Source of the DNA: Fen-1258 sp964441505
Lineage (GTDB): Bacteria > Bacteroidota > Ignavibacteria > Ignavibacteriales > Melioribacteraceae
Direction: 5' to 3'
Length of the DNA stretch: 64,000 nucleotides
NCBI GenBank assembly: GCA_964441505.1
Contig: CAYTUV010000018.1
Coordinates: forward strand, 7,576-71,575
Made by a program: the position numbers and the translations under genes. Position 1 is the stretch's first letter. Each line of letters starts with the position of its first letter. Below are positions 17,057-26,776 of the stretch, one piece after another. The notes beneath the pieces are model-generated. The model had not been told where the DNA came from, made no database searches, and saw only the letters and a list, made by a program, of their open reading frames with translations.

Positions 17057-19857
17057 TAAAAAATTGGCGGAGATATATTTGGGTATTCTTCCTTTTACCA
17101 CAATTAATTTCCGCCCAATTTTACTTCTTTGGTCGCAACAAGGTCCAATACGATAAATTTAACTGGAAAATCCTCAAGACAGAACATTTTAATATCTTCT
17201 ACTATGATGATTTCACAGAGATTGCAGAGATAGGTGCCAAATTCGCCGAGCAGGCTTACGATGAGCACAAAGTAAAATTCAATCACTTCGTGACAAATAA
17301 AATTCCTCTAATTTTTTATAACACACACATCCATTTCCAGCAGACAAATACTATTCCCGGATTTTTGCCTGAAGGCATTGGCGGTTTTTTTGAATTTATG
17401 AAAGGACGCGTTGTTATACCTTATCTGGGCAATCTCGCACAGTTTAGACATGTGATCCGGCATGAACTCGTTCACGTCTTTATGATGAATAAAATTTATA
17501 ATGTTCTTAATGATCATCGTATCAGTACCGAAAAAACTCCGCCACTCTGGTTCATCGAAGGATTAGCAGAGTATTGGTCAACTGAGTGGGATACACAGGG
17601 GGAAATGGTTATGCGCGATTTTGTTCTGAATGGTAATTTTGTCCCACTGGCTGAACTCGATTATTTAGGCGGATATTTAGTTTACAAAGAAGGACAGGAT
17701 TTTTTCCGTTTCATAAGTAAAAACTACGGTGAGGATAAAATCCTTTCTATGATGGAAAATATTTGGCGATTCACCAAATTCTCCGACGTCATAGAATTTA
17801 CACTGGGTGAAAAAATATCTGAAATTGATAACAAATGGATCTACGAAACCCGGCAAAAATATTTTCCCTTATATAAAGAGAATTACCCGCATTACATCAA
17901 ATCGAAAAAAATTACAGATTCAGGATTTAATTTCGGACCAAGATTCTACAAGCGTGGCAATAAAAACGAAATCTACTTTATTGGTAATCATGTAGGTTAC
18001 ACATCTTTAATGAAGATGAACTATTCTCCCGACAGCAGTGAATATGCGAAGCCTGAAACTATAATTGAAGGTGAACGTGATGCTGTATTCGAAGCGTTTC
18101 ATCTCCTGGAAAATACTATTACTGTATCATCCCAAGGATTAATCGCATTCGTCACGAAAAATCAGGCAACAGACGTTCTGCACATCTACTCAATAGAAAA
18201 TGATGAGATTCTCACTACGCTACGTTTTGATGGTCTGATAAGAATAAAAGCGCCGAGCTTTTCTCCCGATGGCAACCAGCTTCTTTTTTCCGCCACTGAT
18301 ACAAAGGGTTTCAGTGATCTTTACGTTTATGATTTTAGCGAGAACAAACTAACCCGATTGACGGAAGATTATTACGAGGATATTGATCCGATTTTTAATG
18401 AGGACGCGAGCAAGATAATATTTTCCTCCGACCGCACTAATGGACTTTTCAAACAAAAATATAATTTATTTGAGTATGATATAAACTCCAAAGAAATCTC
18501 ATACCTGACAAATGTTGGTGCTAACATCTCTACTCCTCATTTTTCACCCGATTATAAAGAGCTCTATTTCAGCTGTGATTACAATAGCGTGTACAACATT
18601 TGGAAAATTCCATATGGTCAGAATAAATCTGCCGGAATGACTCAAGTGACAAATTTTATTACGAGTGTTTACGATTTCTCTTTTGTCGATTCTCATACAA
18701 TCGTTACATCGGCATTTGAAAATTATTCGTTTCAATTTTATTCTCTTGACCTGAACAATAAAATAGATGAAAAGTATGTCGCATTTGCTTTCGAAAACAT
18801 TGGCACTAAATGGTCATTGGAGAGAATTCAGATTAACTCTGAAAGTGACAGACTTAAATACGAAAATGAATATACACTTGACTTTGCGGTTAGTCAGCTA
18901 ATAACTGATCCTGTGTACGGGACGCGCGGCGGAGCGTTAGTAACGTTAAGTGATATGCTCGGTGATGATCGTTACGTTTTTTATGTTTACAATACTGCAG
19001 AAGTTCAAAGTGAGATTTTAGAAAACTTTAATCTGGCTATATCAAGAGTCAGCCTTAAAGAGAGGTCTAATTACGGTTATGGGATTTTCAATTATGCAGG
19101 ACGACGCTACGATATCCGTGAATCGGATGAATTTTTCTATGAACGTGTTTTTGGCGGTTATATATCTCTTTTCTATCCCTTCTCAACATTCGACAGATTG
19201 GAAGCTGAACTTGATATAGCGAACTCGGACAAGGAACTTGAGAGTCAACTTATCACCCGGAAATCTCTTCTTGTAACTAACACACTTTCTTATGTTCATG
19301 ATAATTCGTTGTGGGCTTTTACAGGACCTATAGACGGTTCAAGATTTAGATTGCTTTTAGGATATTCAAGTGATGTAAAATTCAGTAACGTGAATTATTT
19401 TTCTTTCATCGCTGACTATAGAAAATATTTCCGTCTTGGACTTCGCAGCAGTATTGCGGCGAGAGCGGCAATATTTATAAATGAAGGAAAAGAGGCGCGC
19501 AGATATTTTGCCGGCGGCAGCTGGGATTTAAGAGGATGGAATCGCTGGTCAATTCGTGGAGAAAAATTATGGCTGGCATCTGTTGAATTACGTTTTCCGC
19601 TTATCGATCAGTTCGCGATAAACTTCCCGATCTTCGGATTATCACTTTCACAGATCAGAGGTGCATTGTATTTTGATGCCGGCTCTGCATGGGATAAAAA
19701 TTATAAAGAAACTTTGGGAAGCATTGGTGTTGGAGTTCGTTTTAATCTCTTTAACGTGATTGCTTTTCGTTACGATATCGGGAAAAAAATCGAAAAAGAT
19801 TTTACTCAATTTCAGGGAGGTTTATTCTACCAGTTTTTCTTTGGTTGGGATTTCTGA
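17053..19857 (+). CDS. Metalloprotease (peptidase MA-like) / TolB-type propeller / outer-membrane barrel fusion
   Basis: A signal peptide ends near residue 21 (LISAQ). Residues about 40-270 form a gluzincin-like domain with HELVH (His137, Glu138, His141) and a downstream WFIEGLAEYWS supplying the likely third ligand (Glu169 or Glu173). Residues about 300-570 hold PD40/TolB-like blades (PSFSPDGNQLLFSA, DPIFNEDASKIIFSSD, PHFSPDYKELYFS). The last roughly 330 residues are beta-strand rich, with the pattern of BamA/surface-antigen barrels (YFAGGSWDLRGWNRWS, GALYFDAGSAWD). The protein would thus put a zinc protease domain in the periplasm, tethered to an outer-membrane barrel. The start is TTG, overlapping the isomerase stop. 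The substrate is unknown. Confidence 0.8.
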   Translation: MIKNWRRYIWVFFLLPQLISAQFYFFGRNKVQYDKFNWKILKTEHFNIFYYDDFTEIAEIGAKFAEQAYDEHKVKFNHFVTNKIPLIFYNTHIHFQQTNTIPGFLPEGIGGFFEFMKGRVVIPYLGNLAQFRHVIRHELVHVFMMNKIYNVLNDHRISTEKTPPLWFIEGLAEYWSTEWDTQGEMVMRDFVLNGNFVPLAELDYLGGYLVYKEGQDFFRFISKNYGEDKILSMMENIWRFTKFSDVIEFTLGEKISEIDNKWIYETRQKYFPLYKENYPHYIKSKKITDSGFNFGPRFYKRGNKNEIYFIGNHVGYTSLMKMNYSPDSSEYAKPETIIEGERDAVFEAFHLLENTITVSSQGLIAFVTKNQATDVLHIYSIENDEILTTLRFDGLIRIKAPSFSPDGNQLLFSATDTKGFSDLYVYDFSENKLTRLTEDYYEDIDPIFNEDASKIIFSSDRTNGLFKQKYNLFEYDINSKEISYLTNVGANISTPHFSPDYKELYFSCDYNSVYNIWKIPYGQNKSAGMTQVTNFITSVYDFSFVDSHTIVTSAFENYSFQFYSLDLNNKIDEKYVAFAFENIGTKWSLERIQINSESDRLKYENEYTLDFAVSQLITDPVYGTRGGALVTLSDMLGDDRYVFYVYNTAEVQSEILENFNLAISRVSLKERSNYGYGIFNYAGRRYDIRESDEFFYERVFGGYISLFYPFSTFDRLEAELDIANSDKELESQLITRKSLLVTNTLSYVHDNSLWAFTGPIDGSRFRLLLGYSSDVKFSNVNYFSFIADYRKYFRLGLRSSIAARAAIFINEGKEARRYFAGGSWDLRGWNRWSIRGEKLWLASVELRFPLIDQFAINFPIFGLSLSQIRGALYFDAGSAWDKNYKETLGSIGVGVRFNLFNVIAFRYDIGKKIEKDFTQFQGGLFYQFFFGWDF

Positions 19858-21050
19858 TGATTAAATTAAAAAAATATTATTCAGGCCAAACTCGGTTGTT
19901 CAAAAAAAGAATTGGAATCTTCTTCTTATTATCTACTTTAACTCTTCTCATAGTAAACTGTACCCAGCCGCTTGTGCTTAAATTTATTTCGGCTAATGAG
20001 AACGGTTACTACATGTTTGGTAAAATACCGGCCAGGAGTTTTTACGAAGATACTTCAATTGATGAAAACCTTCTGCCGCTATGGTCAGTTGAAACCAGCG
20101 GGAGTCAAAACAGTACTTCGATAGTTATTTATAAAGATATACTTTTTGTTAGTGACCTTGCCGGTAAGATTTACGGATTCGACTGGATAAGCGGTAAAGA
20201 AATTGGTTTTGAAAAATATTCAGGATCAATTCCAGTGGCTCCGGTTATCAACGGTCTGCGTATGTTCCTGTTAGTCAATAATCTTAACGAGAGATATTCA
20301 ACTCTTAAAAATTACGATTTGACCGGAGGTAAGGTATTAACCGAATCTGTAATTGCCGGTTCAGTCCAAAATGAAATGTTGAAGCTTAGCGATGGAATAA
20401 TTGTACTAAGCGATAACGGTGAATTGATAAAATTTAATTTAGTTGGAACTAGAGAGTGGTCTGTTCCTACAAAAGTTAGTTCAAAATCTTCTCCTGCTTC
20501 CAACGGAAACTTGATTCTATTCGGGAACGAAAATGGTGAATTGATCGCAATTTCAGCATCAAACGGTGAAATAAAATATCGCAAGAAAATCAGTGACGGA
20601 ATTGAAGGTGATTTAAGTATTGACGGAGTCAATGCATACTTTGGTGATAACAAAGGAAATCTTGTATCGGTAACAGTTGAAGATGGGAATATCAACTGGC
20701 AGTTTAATACAAAGAGCAAAATTCTTGTTACGCCGGTTTTCGATGAATCAAAAATAATAGTCGGAAATCTTGCCGGAGATATTTTCTGCCTTAATAAATC
20801 CAATGGAAAACTTAAATGGAAAACCAGTACCGGCGGAGTCATCAATACAACCCCGTTGCTTCTGCAGAATTATCTTATTCAACCGGATCTTAATAAAAAA
20901 GTTTATTTCATCGATACTCAAAACGGAGATGTCAAAAAGATTTATGAATTTGAGAGAAGAGTTAAACTTTCTCCTGTCCTATATGATGGAATATTATATC
21001 TTGGCGCTGATAAAGGGATTATAAATGCATATAAAACTGTTTCTAAGTAG
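19857..21050 (+). CDS. PQQ-type beta-propeller protein, probable envelope lipoprotein (BamB-like)
   Basis: A hydrophobic N terminus (about 20-34) is followed by VNCTQ; Cys35 could be a lipidation site, although Asn before Cys is unusual. From about residue 75 there are six or seven short beta blades with the PQQ signature (KIYGFDWISGKEIG, NLVSVTVEDGNINWQF, DIFCLNKSNGKLKWKT, KVYFIDTQNGDVKKI). Such propellers are typical of BamB and PQQ enzymes; no PQQ or metal ligands are evident, so a scaffold role is more likely. The ATG at 19857 overlaps the TGA of the previous gene (TGATG); a TTG at 19845 is an alternative start. Its position suggests it works with the upstream barrel protein. Confidence 0.78.
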   Translation: MIKLKKYYSGQTRLFKKRIGIFFLLSTLTLLIVNCTQPLVLKFISANENGYYMFGKIPARSFYEDTSIDENLLPLWSVETSGSQNSTSIVIYKDILFVSDLAGKIYGFDWISGKEIGFEKYSGSIPVAPVINGLRMFLLVNNLNERYSTLKNYDLTGGKVLTESVIAGSVQNEMLKLSDGIIVLSDNGELIKFNLVGTREWSVPTKVSSKSSPASNGNLILFGNENGELIAISASNGEIKYRKKISDGIEGDLSIDGVNAYFGDNKGNLVSVTVEDGNINWQFNTKSKILVTPVFDESKIIVGNLAGDIFCLNKSNGKLKWKTSTGGVINTTPLLLQNYLIQPDLNKKVYFIDTQNGDVKKIYEFERRVKLSPVLYDGILYLGADKGIINAYKTVSK

Positions 21051-21630
21051 TAATTCAGTTATTGCAATTCTGTTTTTTATCCAATTGTACTTTGGCGGAA
21101 ACTTAATTGCGCAGGAGTGTAAAGCAAAGGTTGAGATAATTTCTAATCGTGATAATTCTTTGATTTACATCGACAGTGTCTTTATCGGCAGAGGGAAAGT
21201 CAGTACCGAACTTACCAAGAATAATTATTCACTTGTTATTAAAGAATCAATGTGGAAGTGGGGACAAGCACAAATAATAGATACCTTAAAAATCAGAGAT
21301 TGCGAAGAAAAATATCTCTTCACTTATGAATTTAAAAATCCAGAAGTGTCATTTAATCAAGCACAACCATTTGGAATAGGTTACACAAAAAGTGAAGAAA
21401 GTTTCTTCAAATCAGGTACATTCAAAATATTACTTGGAAGCGCTGCTGTATTAGGAGGGATTGCTGCTTACTTCAAAATTCAGGCTGATAAAAAATATGA
21501 CGATTATCTCCAGTCGAAAAATCAATCGATGCTTGATGAAGTTGACCGACTTGATATGGTGAGCGGCATATCTTTCGGACTGCTCCAAATTAACTTTGGT
21601 TATTTGATTTACAAGTTTCTAACCGACTAA
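21025..21630 (+). CDS. PEGA-like membrane protein of unknown function
   Basis: The 201-residue protein has a signal peptide (to about residue 30, LIAQ) and an N-terminal beta domain resembling the PEGA surface-layer fold (residues about 33-105: VEIISNRDNSLIYIDSVFIG, then LTKNNYSLVIKES). Two hydrophobic segments lie at about 134-150 and 180-198. Its start lies 26 bases inside the propeller gene, so the two are co-translated. No catalytic motif is visible. Together with the barrel/protease and propeller genes it forms a three-gene envelope module. Gene end and polA end are convergent with only 6 bases between them. Confidence 0.65.
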   Translation: MHIKLFLSSNSVIAILFFIQLYFGGNLIAQECKAKVEIISNRDNSLIYIDSVFIGRGKVSTELTKNNYSLVIKESMWKWGQAQIIDTLKIRDCEEKYLFTYEFKNPEVSFNQAQPFGIGYTKSEESFFKSGTFKILLGSAAVLGGIAAYFKIQADKKYDDYLQSKNQSMLDEVDRLDMVSGISFGLLQINFGYLIYKFLTD

Positions 21631-21636
21631 AATCTT

Positions 21637-24447
21637 TTAGTGCGCATCCAACCAGTTATCACCAACACCTGTTTCTGCAACAACAGGCACCTCTAATGGT
21701 AGAGCACTTTCCATAAGTTCAATTATAATTGGGCGCAGTTCATCAACTTCATCTTTGTGTGCGTCAAAAACCAATTCATCGTGAACCTGAAGCACCATTT
21801 TAGTTCTGGCTTTTCTCTTTTCAAGTTCTGCATGGATTTTTATCATCGCAATCTTTATCATGTCGGCGGCAGTACCTTGAATCGGCATATTGATGGCTAC
21901 ACGCGCTTCAAACTGCTGTACAACACGATTTTTGCTGTTGATATTTTTTAAATACCTTCTTCTGCCGTAAAGAGTTTCTGCGTATTCTTTCTTCTTTGCA
22001 CTTGCAATGCAATCGTCCATAAATTTGCGGACATTTTTGAAAGAAGAGAAATAATCATCGATAATATTCTTTGCTTCACCCTGAGTGATACCTAAGCGAG
22101 ATTTCAATCCGAAAGGACCAAGTCCATAAAGTATTCCAAAATTAACTTCCTTGGCTTTGCGGCGCATATCAGGTGTAACATCTTTCGTATCTACTTTGAA
22201 AACTAAGGCGGCGGTTCTTCTGTGTATGTCCTCACCATCCTTAAAAGCTTTTGTCAATGTTGCATCGCCGCAGATGCTTGCCATGATACGCAATTCAATC
22301 TGACTGTAATCAGCGCTGAGAATAACATAATTTTTATCCCTAGGAACAAATGCTTTTCTTATCTCTTTGCCAAGATCGGTTCTGATGGGAATATTCTGAA
22401 GATTCGGGTCATTGCTCGAAAGCCGGCCTGTTGAAACAGCCGCCTGGTTATATGAGGTATGCAATCTCCCTGTTGAAGGATGGATTAACAGCGGCAGGGC
22501 GTCAGCGTAAGTGGATTTGAGTTTAGAAACCTGTCTGTAATCGGAAATTATATCAATGATAGGATGCATGCCTTTAAGCGATTCCAGCGTTTTCGCATCA
22601 GTGGAATAACCGGTTTTAGTTTTTGTTGAAGGTGTGAGTCTCAATTTTTCATAAAGAATTTTCTGAAGCTGCTGCGTAGAGTTTATGTTAAAACTTTCTC
22701 CGGCAAGGTTAATAATCTCTTCAGAGTATTTGCCAAGAAGTTTTTGCAAATCATCGCTGAATATTTTTAAACTATTTGTATCTATTTTAATTCCCGTCCG
22801 CTCCATATCTTCAAGCACAGGCGCAAGAGGAAACTCAATTTCATATGCGATTTTTTCCAGATTATCTTTTTTTAATGCACCGCGTAACAATTCATATAAC
22901 CGAAATGTGATATCCGCATCTTCGCAAGAATAATCGGAAAGACGGTTAGGATCGACTTCAAAGATTTTTTCCGGAGTTTTTTTAGAACCGATCAGATCCA
23001 TAAGCGGAATTGGGCTATAACCTAAATATTTTTTTGATAACTCATCCATTCCGTGTTTCTCGTCTGCATCAAGCACGTAACTGGCAAGCATTGTGTCGAA
23101 ATGTAAATTCTTAACATCAATTCCATGATGGCGCATTACGCCGATATCATATTTCCCGTTCTGACAAACTTTCTTAATCTTTTCATTTTCGAATATGGGC
23201 TTGAACAGTTTTATAAAATCATCCATCGGCAATCGGTCGCTCATATCTGAAGCAAAGAGGGAAGTGGATTGGGCAGCCGGATTGGTTGCTACAAAAAAAG
23301 CCTCACTTGGCTTCATCGCAAACGCGCATCCGGCAAGTTTTACATTTAGCGTATCGAGCCCGTCAGTCTCGGTATCAAATACGAAAAGCTCAGATTGTGA
23401 AAGTTTGGCAGCCAGTTCCTTGGCTTCTTTAAATGAAAGGATAAGTTTGTATTTCACTTTACCCTTGTCGAATACACTCATCTCTTTTATCATCTCTTCC
23501 GTAATGGGTTCGGGCTTCGGAGATTCTTCAATTTTCTCTTTCGGTTTTTCAATTTCCTTATCTACAAAAAGTTTACGAAGTTTATTTGCGAAAGATTTAA
23601 ACTCCAGCTCGGCAAAGATTTTGAAAAGTTTTTCTAAATCGGGATTGTGAAATTTCGCTTCATCAAAATTCATATGGAAAGGAGTATCTGTTTTGATTGT
23701 TGCGAGTTCTTTGGAAAGGAATGCGTTTTCCTTGCTGTCGACAAGTTTGTTAACAATGCTGGCTTTGTTGATCTTATCAAGATTCTTGTAAATATTTTCG
23801 AGTGTTTTAAATTCCTGAATAAGCGGTAACGCCGTCTTCGGTCCTATTCCTGCAACTCCGGGAATGTCGTCACTTGCATCACCTACCAAAGCTAAATAAT
23901 CGATCATTTGAATAGGTTCGAAACCCATCTCCTCACGAACTTTATCTTCATCAAGAATTATAATCTCATCCGTTGATTTCCCCGGTTTGACAACTCTGAT
24001 GTTGGGAGAGATAAGCTGTATGTAGTCTTTATCAGGAGTGATAGCATAACAGTCAAATCCCTGTTGTTCAGCCTCCTTAAGAGCTGTACCTATTAAATCA
24101 TCTGCCTCATATCCGGGTAAGATGTATAATGGTATATTAAACGCCTCAATAATTTCTTTAATGCGCTGAATTTGGGGAATCATATCTTCCGGCATTGCCT
24201 GTCGAGATGACTTATAGTGCTCGTAGCGGTCATGTCTGAAAGTTTTTTCTTTCGAATCAAATCCTACTGCCAGGTAATCAGGTTTTGTATCTTCAATGAT
24301 CTTAAAAAGCTGATTCAGAAAACCGAAAACCGCTGAAGTGGGTTCGCCGGAGGCTGAGGTCAATGGCCGGGATATAAATGCATAATAACCTTTGTAGGCA
24401 AGTGCCATTGCATCAATGATAACAAATTTTTTGGATGATTTTTCCAT
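21637..24447 (-). CDS. polA: DNA polymerase I
   Basis: The three-domain repair polymerase is complete at 936 residues. The N-terminal 5'-3' exonuclease (about 1-290) has FVIIDAMALAYKGYYAF, YEADDLIG and GIGPKTALPLI. The 3'-5' proofreading domain (about 330-530) keeps the catalytic acids in VFDTETDGLD and YSCEDADIT, so proofreading looks functional, unlike in many Firmicutes. The polymerase domain has SADYSQIELRI (motif A), the RRKAKEVNFGILYG helix (motif B) and VLQVHDELVFD (motif C). It is transcribed alone on the minus strand, divergent from the gene at 24543. Confidence 0.96.
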   Translation of the reverse strand: MEKSSKKFVIIDAMALAYKGYYAFISRPLTSASGEPTSAVFGFLNQLFKIIEDTKPDYLAVGFDSKEKTFRHDRYEHYKSSRQAMPEDMIPQIQRIKEIIEAFNIPLYILPGYEADDLIGTALKEAEQQGFDCYAITPDKDYIQLISPNIRVVKPGKSTDEIIILDEDKVREEMGFEPIQMIDYLALVGDASDDIPGVAGIGPKTALPLIQEFKTLENIYKNLDKINKASIVNKLVDSKENAFLSKELATIKTDTPFHMNFDEAKFHNPDLEKLFKIFAELEFKSFANKLRKLFVDKEIEKPKEKIEESPKPEPITEEMIKEMSVFDKGKVKYKLILSFKEAKELAAKLSQSELFVFDTETDGLDTLNVKLAGCAFAMKPSEAFFVATNPAAQSTSLFASDMSDRLPMDDFIKLFKPIFENEKIKKVCQNGKYDIGVMRHHGIDVKNLHFDTMLASYVLDADEKHGMDELSKKYLGYSPIPLMDLIGSKKTPEKIFEVDPNRLSDYSCEDADITFRLYELLRGALKKDNLEKIAYEIEFPLAPVLEDMERTGIKIDTNSLKIFSDDLQKLLGKYSEEIINLAGESFNINSTQQLQKILYEKLRLTPSTKTKTGYSTDAKTLESLKGMHPIIDIISDYRQVSKLKSTYADALPLLIHPSTGRLHTSYNQAAVSTGRLSSNDPNLQNIPIRTDLGKEIRKAFVPRDKNYVILSADYSQIELRIMASICGDATLTKAFKDGEDIHRRTAALVFKVDTKDVTPDMRRKAKEVNFGILYGLGPFGLKSRLGITQGEAKNIIDDYFSSFKNVRKFMDDCIASAKKKEYAETLYGRRRYLKNINSKNRVVQQFEARVAINMPIQGTAADMIKIAMIKIHAELEKRKARTKMVLQVHDELVFDAHKDEVDELRPIIIELMESALPLEVPVVAETGVGDNWLDAH

Positions 24448-24542
24448 TCGAGTAATCTTATCTCATTAGTTTATTTTAATTATATTTTCAGTAGAGAATA
24501 TAAATAGATTCTTACAATAACCCCAAAGCGGAAGGTCTCGAA

Positions 24543-25571
24543 ATGAAGAAGATTTGCCAGATCGTTTTGATTATGCTTGTATTACTGCCGATAGTGCATC
24601 TTTCCCAAGTACCGAATAAAAATTCATTTTATGTGGCAAGCTGGAATATTGAAAATTTATATGATACAATTAATGATACACTAAAAAATGATGAAGAATT
24701 CCTTCCTGGTTCCAGCAAACGGTGGAATGAAGCAAGATATGAGGATAAATTAAATAACCTGGTCAAAGTAATAAATTACATGAATGATGGCTGCGGACCT
24801 GATATTCTGGCTCTTGAGGAAGTTGAGAACATAAACGTTGTGAAAAGTCTTGGCTACAAAATGAGGGACCGGGATTACATTGTTGTTCATCGTAATTCAC
24901 CCGATATGCGCGGAATTGACGTGGCGCTTTTATATGACAGAACATATTTCTCAATCGATAGTGTTGCTGCTCTTCATGTTAAGCTACCGAATGGTAATCC
25001 CACACGTGATATTCTTCATGTGGTTATGATTCATAAATCGAATAAAGAAAAATTTCATATATACGTGAATCATTGGCCTTCAAGATTAGGGGGTCAGGAA
25101 AAATCAAATATTAATCGTTTAGCTGCAGCAAGAGTACTAAGAAGCAGTCTTGACACACTATGGCGGACAGCACCGGGCAGTAATGTAATCCTTCTTGGTG
25201 ATTTCAACGATGAACCTAATAATGAGTCAATTGAAAAAGTTATTGGTGCAAAAGATTTTGAATGCGGCAATCAGTCAAAGAATATTCTTCTTAATCTAAG
25301 TTATAAAAAATTCAAGAATGAAGAGGGATCCTACTTATATGGCGGCAAGTTCGATATGATTGATCAAATGATGATCTCATCATCCTTGCTGAATGGAAAA
25401 AAGTTTGAATTCGAATGCAATTCATTTAGTGTGATAAAACCTTTATTTATGATTTTCAAAGAAGGAAAGAGGAAGGGAGGAGCCATCCCTACGTATGGAG
25501 GCTCTCAGTATATAGGTGGTTTTAGCGATCACTTTCCGGTTGGAGCAAAATTTATTCAGAAAGGCAAATAG
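24543..25571 (+). CDS. Secreted endonuclease/exonuclease/phosphatase family protein
   Basis: A signal peptide (about residues 1-21) precedes an EEP-fold domain of about 315 residues. Metal and catalytic motifs are in order: SWNIENLYD (Asn), LALEEVEN (Glu metal ligand), VNHWPSR (His), LLGDFNDEPN (Asp/Asn) and GFSDHFPV (Asp-His pair near the C terminus). Such proteins hydrolyse phosphodiester bonds in DNA, RNA or lipids, and an exported one may scavenge nucleic acid or act on phospholipids. The substrate cannot be told from this. Its TAG stop overlaps the GTG start of the following SDR gene by one base. Confidence 0.85.
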   Translation: MKKICQIVLIMLVLLPIVHLSQVPNKNSFYVASWNIENLYDTINDTLKNDEEFLPGSSKRWNEARYEDKLNNLVKVINYMNDGCGPDILALEEVENINVVKSLGYKMRDRDYIVVHRNSPDMRGIDVALLYDRTYFSIDSVAALHVKLPNGNPTRDILHVVMIHKSNKEKFHIYVNHWPSRLGGQEKSNINRLAAARVLRSSLDTLWRTAPGSNVILLGDFNDEPNNESIEKVIGAKDFECGNQSKNILLNLSYKKFKNEEGSYLYGGKFDMIDQMMISSSLLNGKKFEFECNSFSVIKPLFMIFKEGKRKGGAIPTYGGSQYIGGFSDHFPVGAKFIQKGK

Positions 25572-26245
25572 TGAGTCGAACGAAAATATTTTTACTATTT
25601 GGTGCAACAGGAAATTTAGGCAAAGCTTCTGCCGCGTATTTCCTGAAGCAGAATTATGATTACTATTATATTTTCGCCCGCACCGAAATTGAATTTCCTG
25701 TCAAAAAAAAATGCTATAGTATAATTACTGTTGGTGATTTGACAATAGAAGAAAATGTTATCAGTGCATTCGCCAAAGTGGATCAGAAAAAAGATGCTGA
25801 TTATTATCTATTCAGTACGGTCGGGGCTTTTATTGGAGGCAAACCAATCTCAAAAACCGACTATTCTGATCTTAAAAAAATGATGAATATAAATCTCTAC
25901 TCATCATTCCTTATTGCAAAACACTTTGCAAAATTAGTCGAACAGACTGGGAGCGGTTCTATCTGTTTTACAAGCGCACTTTCGAGTTTTAAACCGGAAG
26001 CCAATAAGGCTGTGTACAATATTTCCAAGAATGCTCTGAACCTGTTAGTTGAATCATTGGCAATTGAAGGGGAAGAAATTCACCTAAGAGCTAATGCAAT
26101 TGCACCATTTGCAATCGACACAGAATCTAACCGTGAGTGGCTCGATGATTTTTCAAAGCTTGTTAGTCCAGAGGAAATATGTAAAGTTGTTCAATCATTA
26201 TTAGCAGATAATTTGGCAACCGGGCAAATAATTAAACTGCCGTGA
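25571..26245 (+). CDS. Short-chain dehydrogenase/reductase (SDR)
   Basis: The protein of 224 residues has the SDR Rossmann fold: an N-terminal nucleotide-binding turn FGATGNLGKAS (about 9-19; slightly unlike the classical TGxxxGxG), a catalytic Ser in FTSALSS (about 134-140), and YNISK (Tyr and Lys of YxxxK, about 148-152). It is likely NAD(P)-dependent; the substrate is unknown. A GTG start overlaps the EEP gene stop by one base (TAGTG), so the two are probably translated together, though no functional link is obvious. Confidence 0.83.
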   Translation: MSRTKIFLLFGATGNLGKASAAYFLKQNYDYYYIFARTEIEFPVKKKCYSIITVGDLTIEENVISAFAKVDQKKDADYYLFSTVGAFIGGKPISKTDYSDLKKMMNINLYSSFLIAKHFAKLVEQTGSGSICFTSALSSFKPEANKAVYNISKNALNLLVESLAIEGEEIHLRANAIAPFAIDTESNREWLDDFSKLVSPEEICKVVQSLLADNLATGQIIKLP

Positions 26246-26323
26246 GCGCTTTAATAAAAAATAATATCGAGCCAATTAGTTATTTTGACTAACATAAAAT
26301 TAAGATCTAATACAGGAGTAACT

Positions 26324-26776
26324 ATGAGTCTGACAGAAAAGATAAACACGGACTTAAAAGACGCGATGAGATCAGGCGATAAGATACGCCTGGAAACCAT
26401 CCGTTCAATCCGTGCATTGATTTTAGAATTTGAGAAAAGCGGTTCAGGTAAAGAATTAACACCAGAAGAAGAAATAAGAATGCTTTCAACAGCTGCAAAA
26501 AAGAGAAAAGAGTCAATCGAACAGTTTCGTAATGGCGGAAGAATTGAACTTGCTGAGAAAGAAGAAGCTGAGCTAAAAATCATTGAAGAGTATTTACCTA
26601 AGCAACTGTCACTTGAGGAGATAATTGCAGAAGTACAACGGATTGCCCTCGAGGTTGGAGCGAAAACAAAAGATGATTTTCCAAAGTTAATGCCGCAAGC
26701 CGCAAAAGCGCTTAAGGGTAAAGCTGACGGCAAGATTGTTAAAGAGATTGTTGAAAAAGTTTTGAGCGCTAGTTGA
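26324..26776 (+). CDS. yqeY: GatB/YqeY domain protein
   Basis: The 150-residue protein consists of the YqeY domain: an N-terminal helical part with MSLTEKINTDLKDAMRSGDK and RLETIRSIRALILEFEK, then the small C-terminal helical tail (LMPQAAKALKGKADGKIV). The same fold forms the tail of GatB, which binds tRNA in the amidotransferase, and free YqeY is thought to interact with tRNA or aminoacyl-tRNA. The start at 26324 is chosen because AGGAG sits at 26313-26317; an upstream in-frame start at 26285 lacks a ribosome site. It overlaps cvpA by 4 bases. Confidence 0.9.
   Translation: MSLTEKINTDLKDAMRSGDKIRLETIRSIRALILEFEKSGSGKELTPEEEIRMLSTAAKKRKESIEQFRNGGRIELAEKEEAELKIIEEYLPKQLSLEEIIAEVQRIALEVGAKTKDDFPKLMPQAAKALKGKADGKIVKEIVEKVLSAS

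Noticed and set aside
20312..20845. 177-residue minus-strand frame
   Set aside because: Antisense to the PQQ-propeller gene; no family features.
21627..21642. ACTAAAA/TTTTAGT palindrome between convergent genes
   Set aside because: The loop is too small and the stem is all AT; a bidirectional terminator is possible but not supported.
23195..23650. 151-residue plus-strand frame
   Set aside because: Antisense shadow of polA, rich in Ser/Phe as expected.
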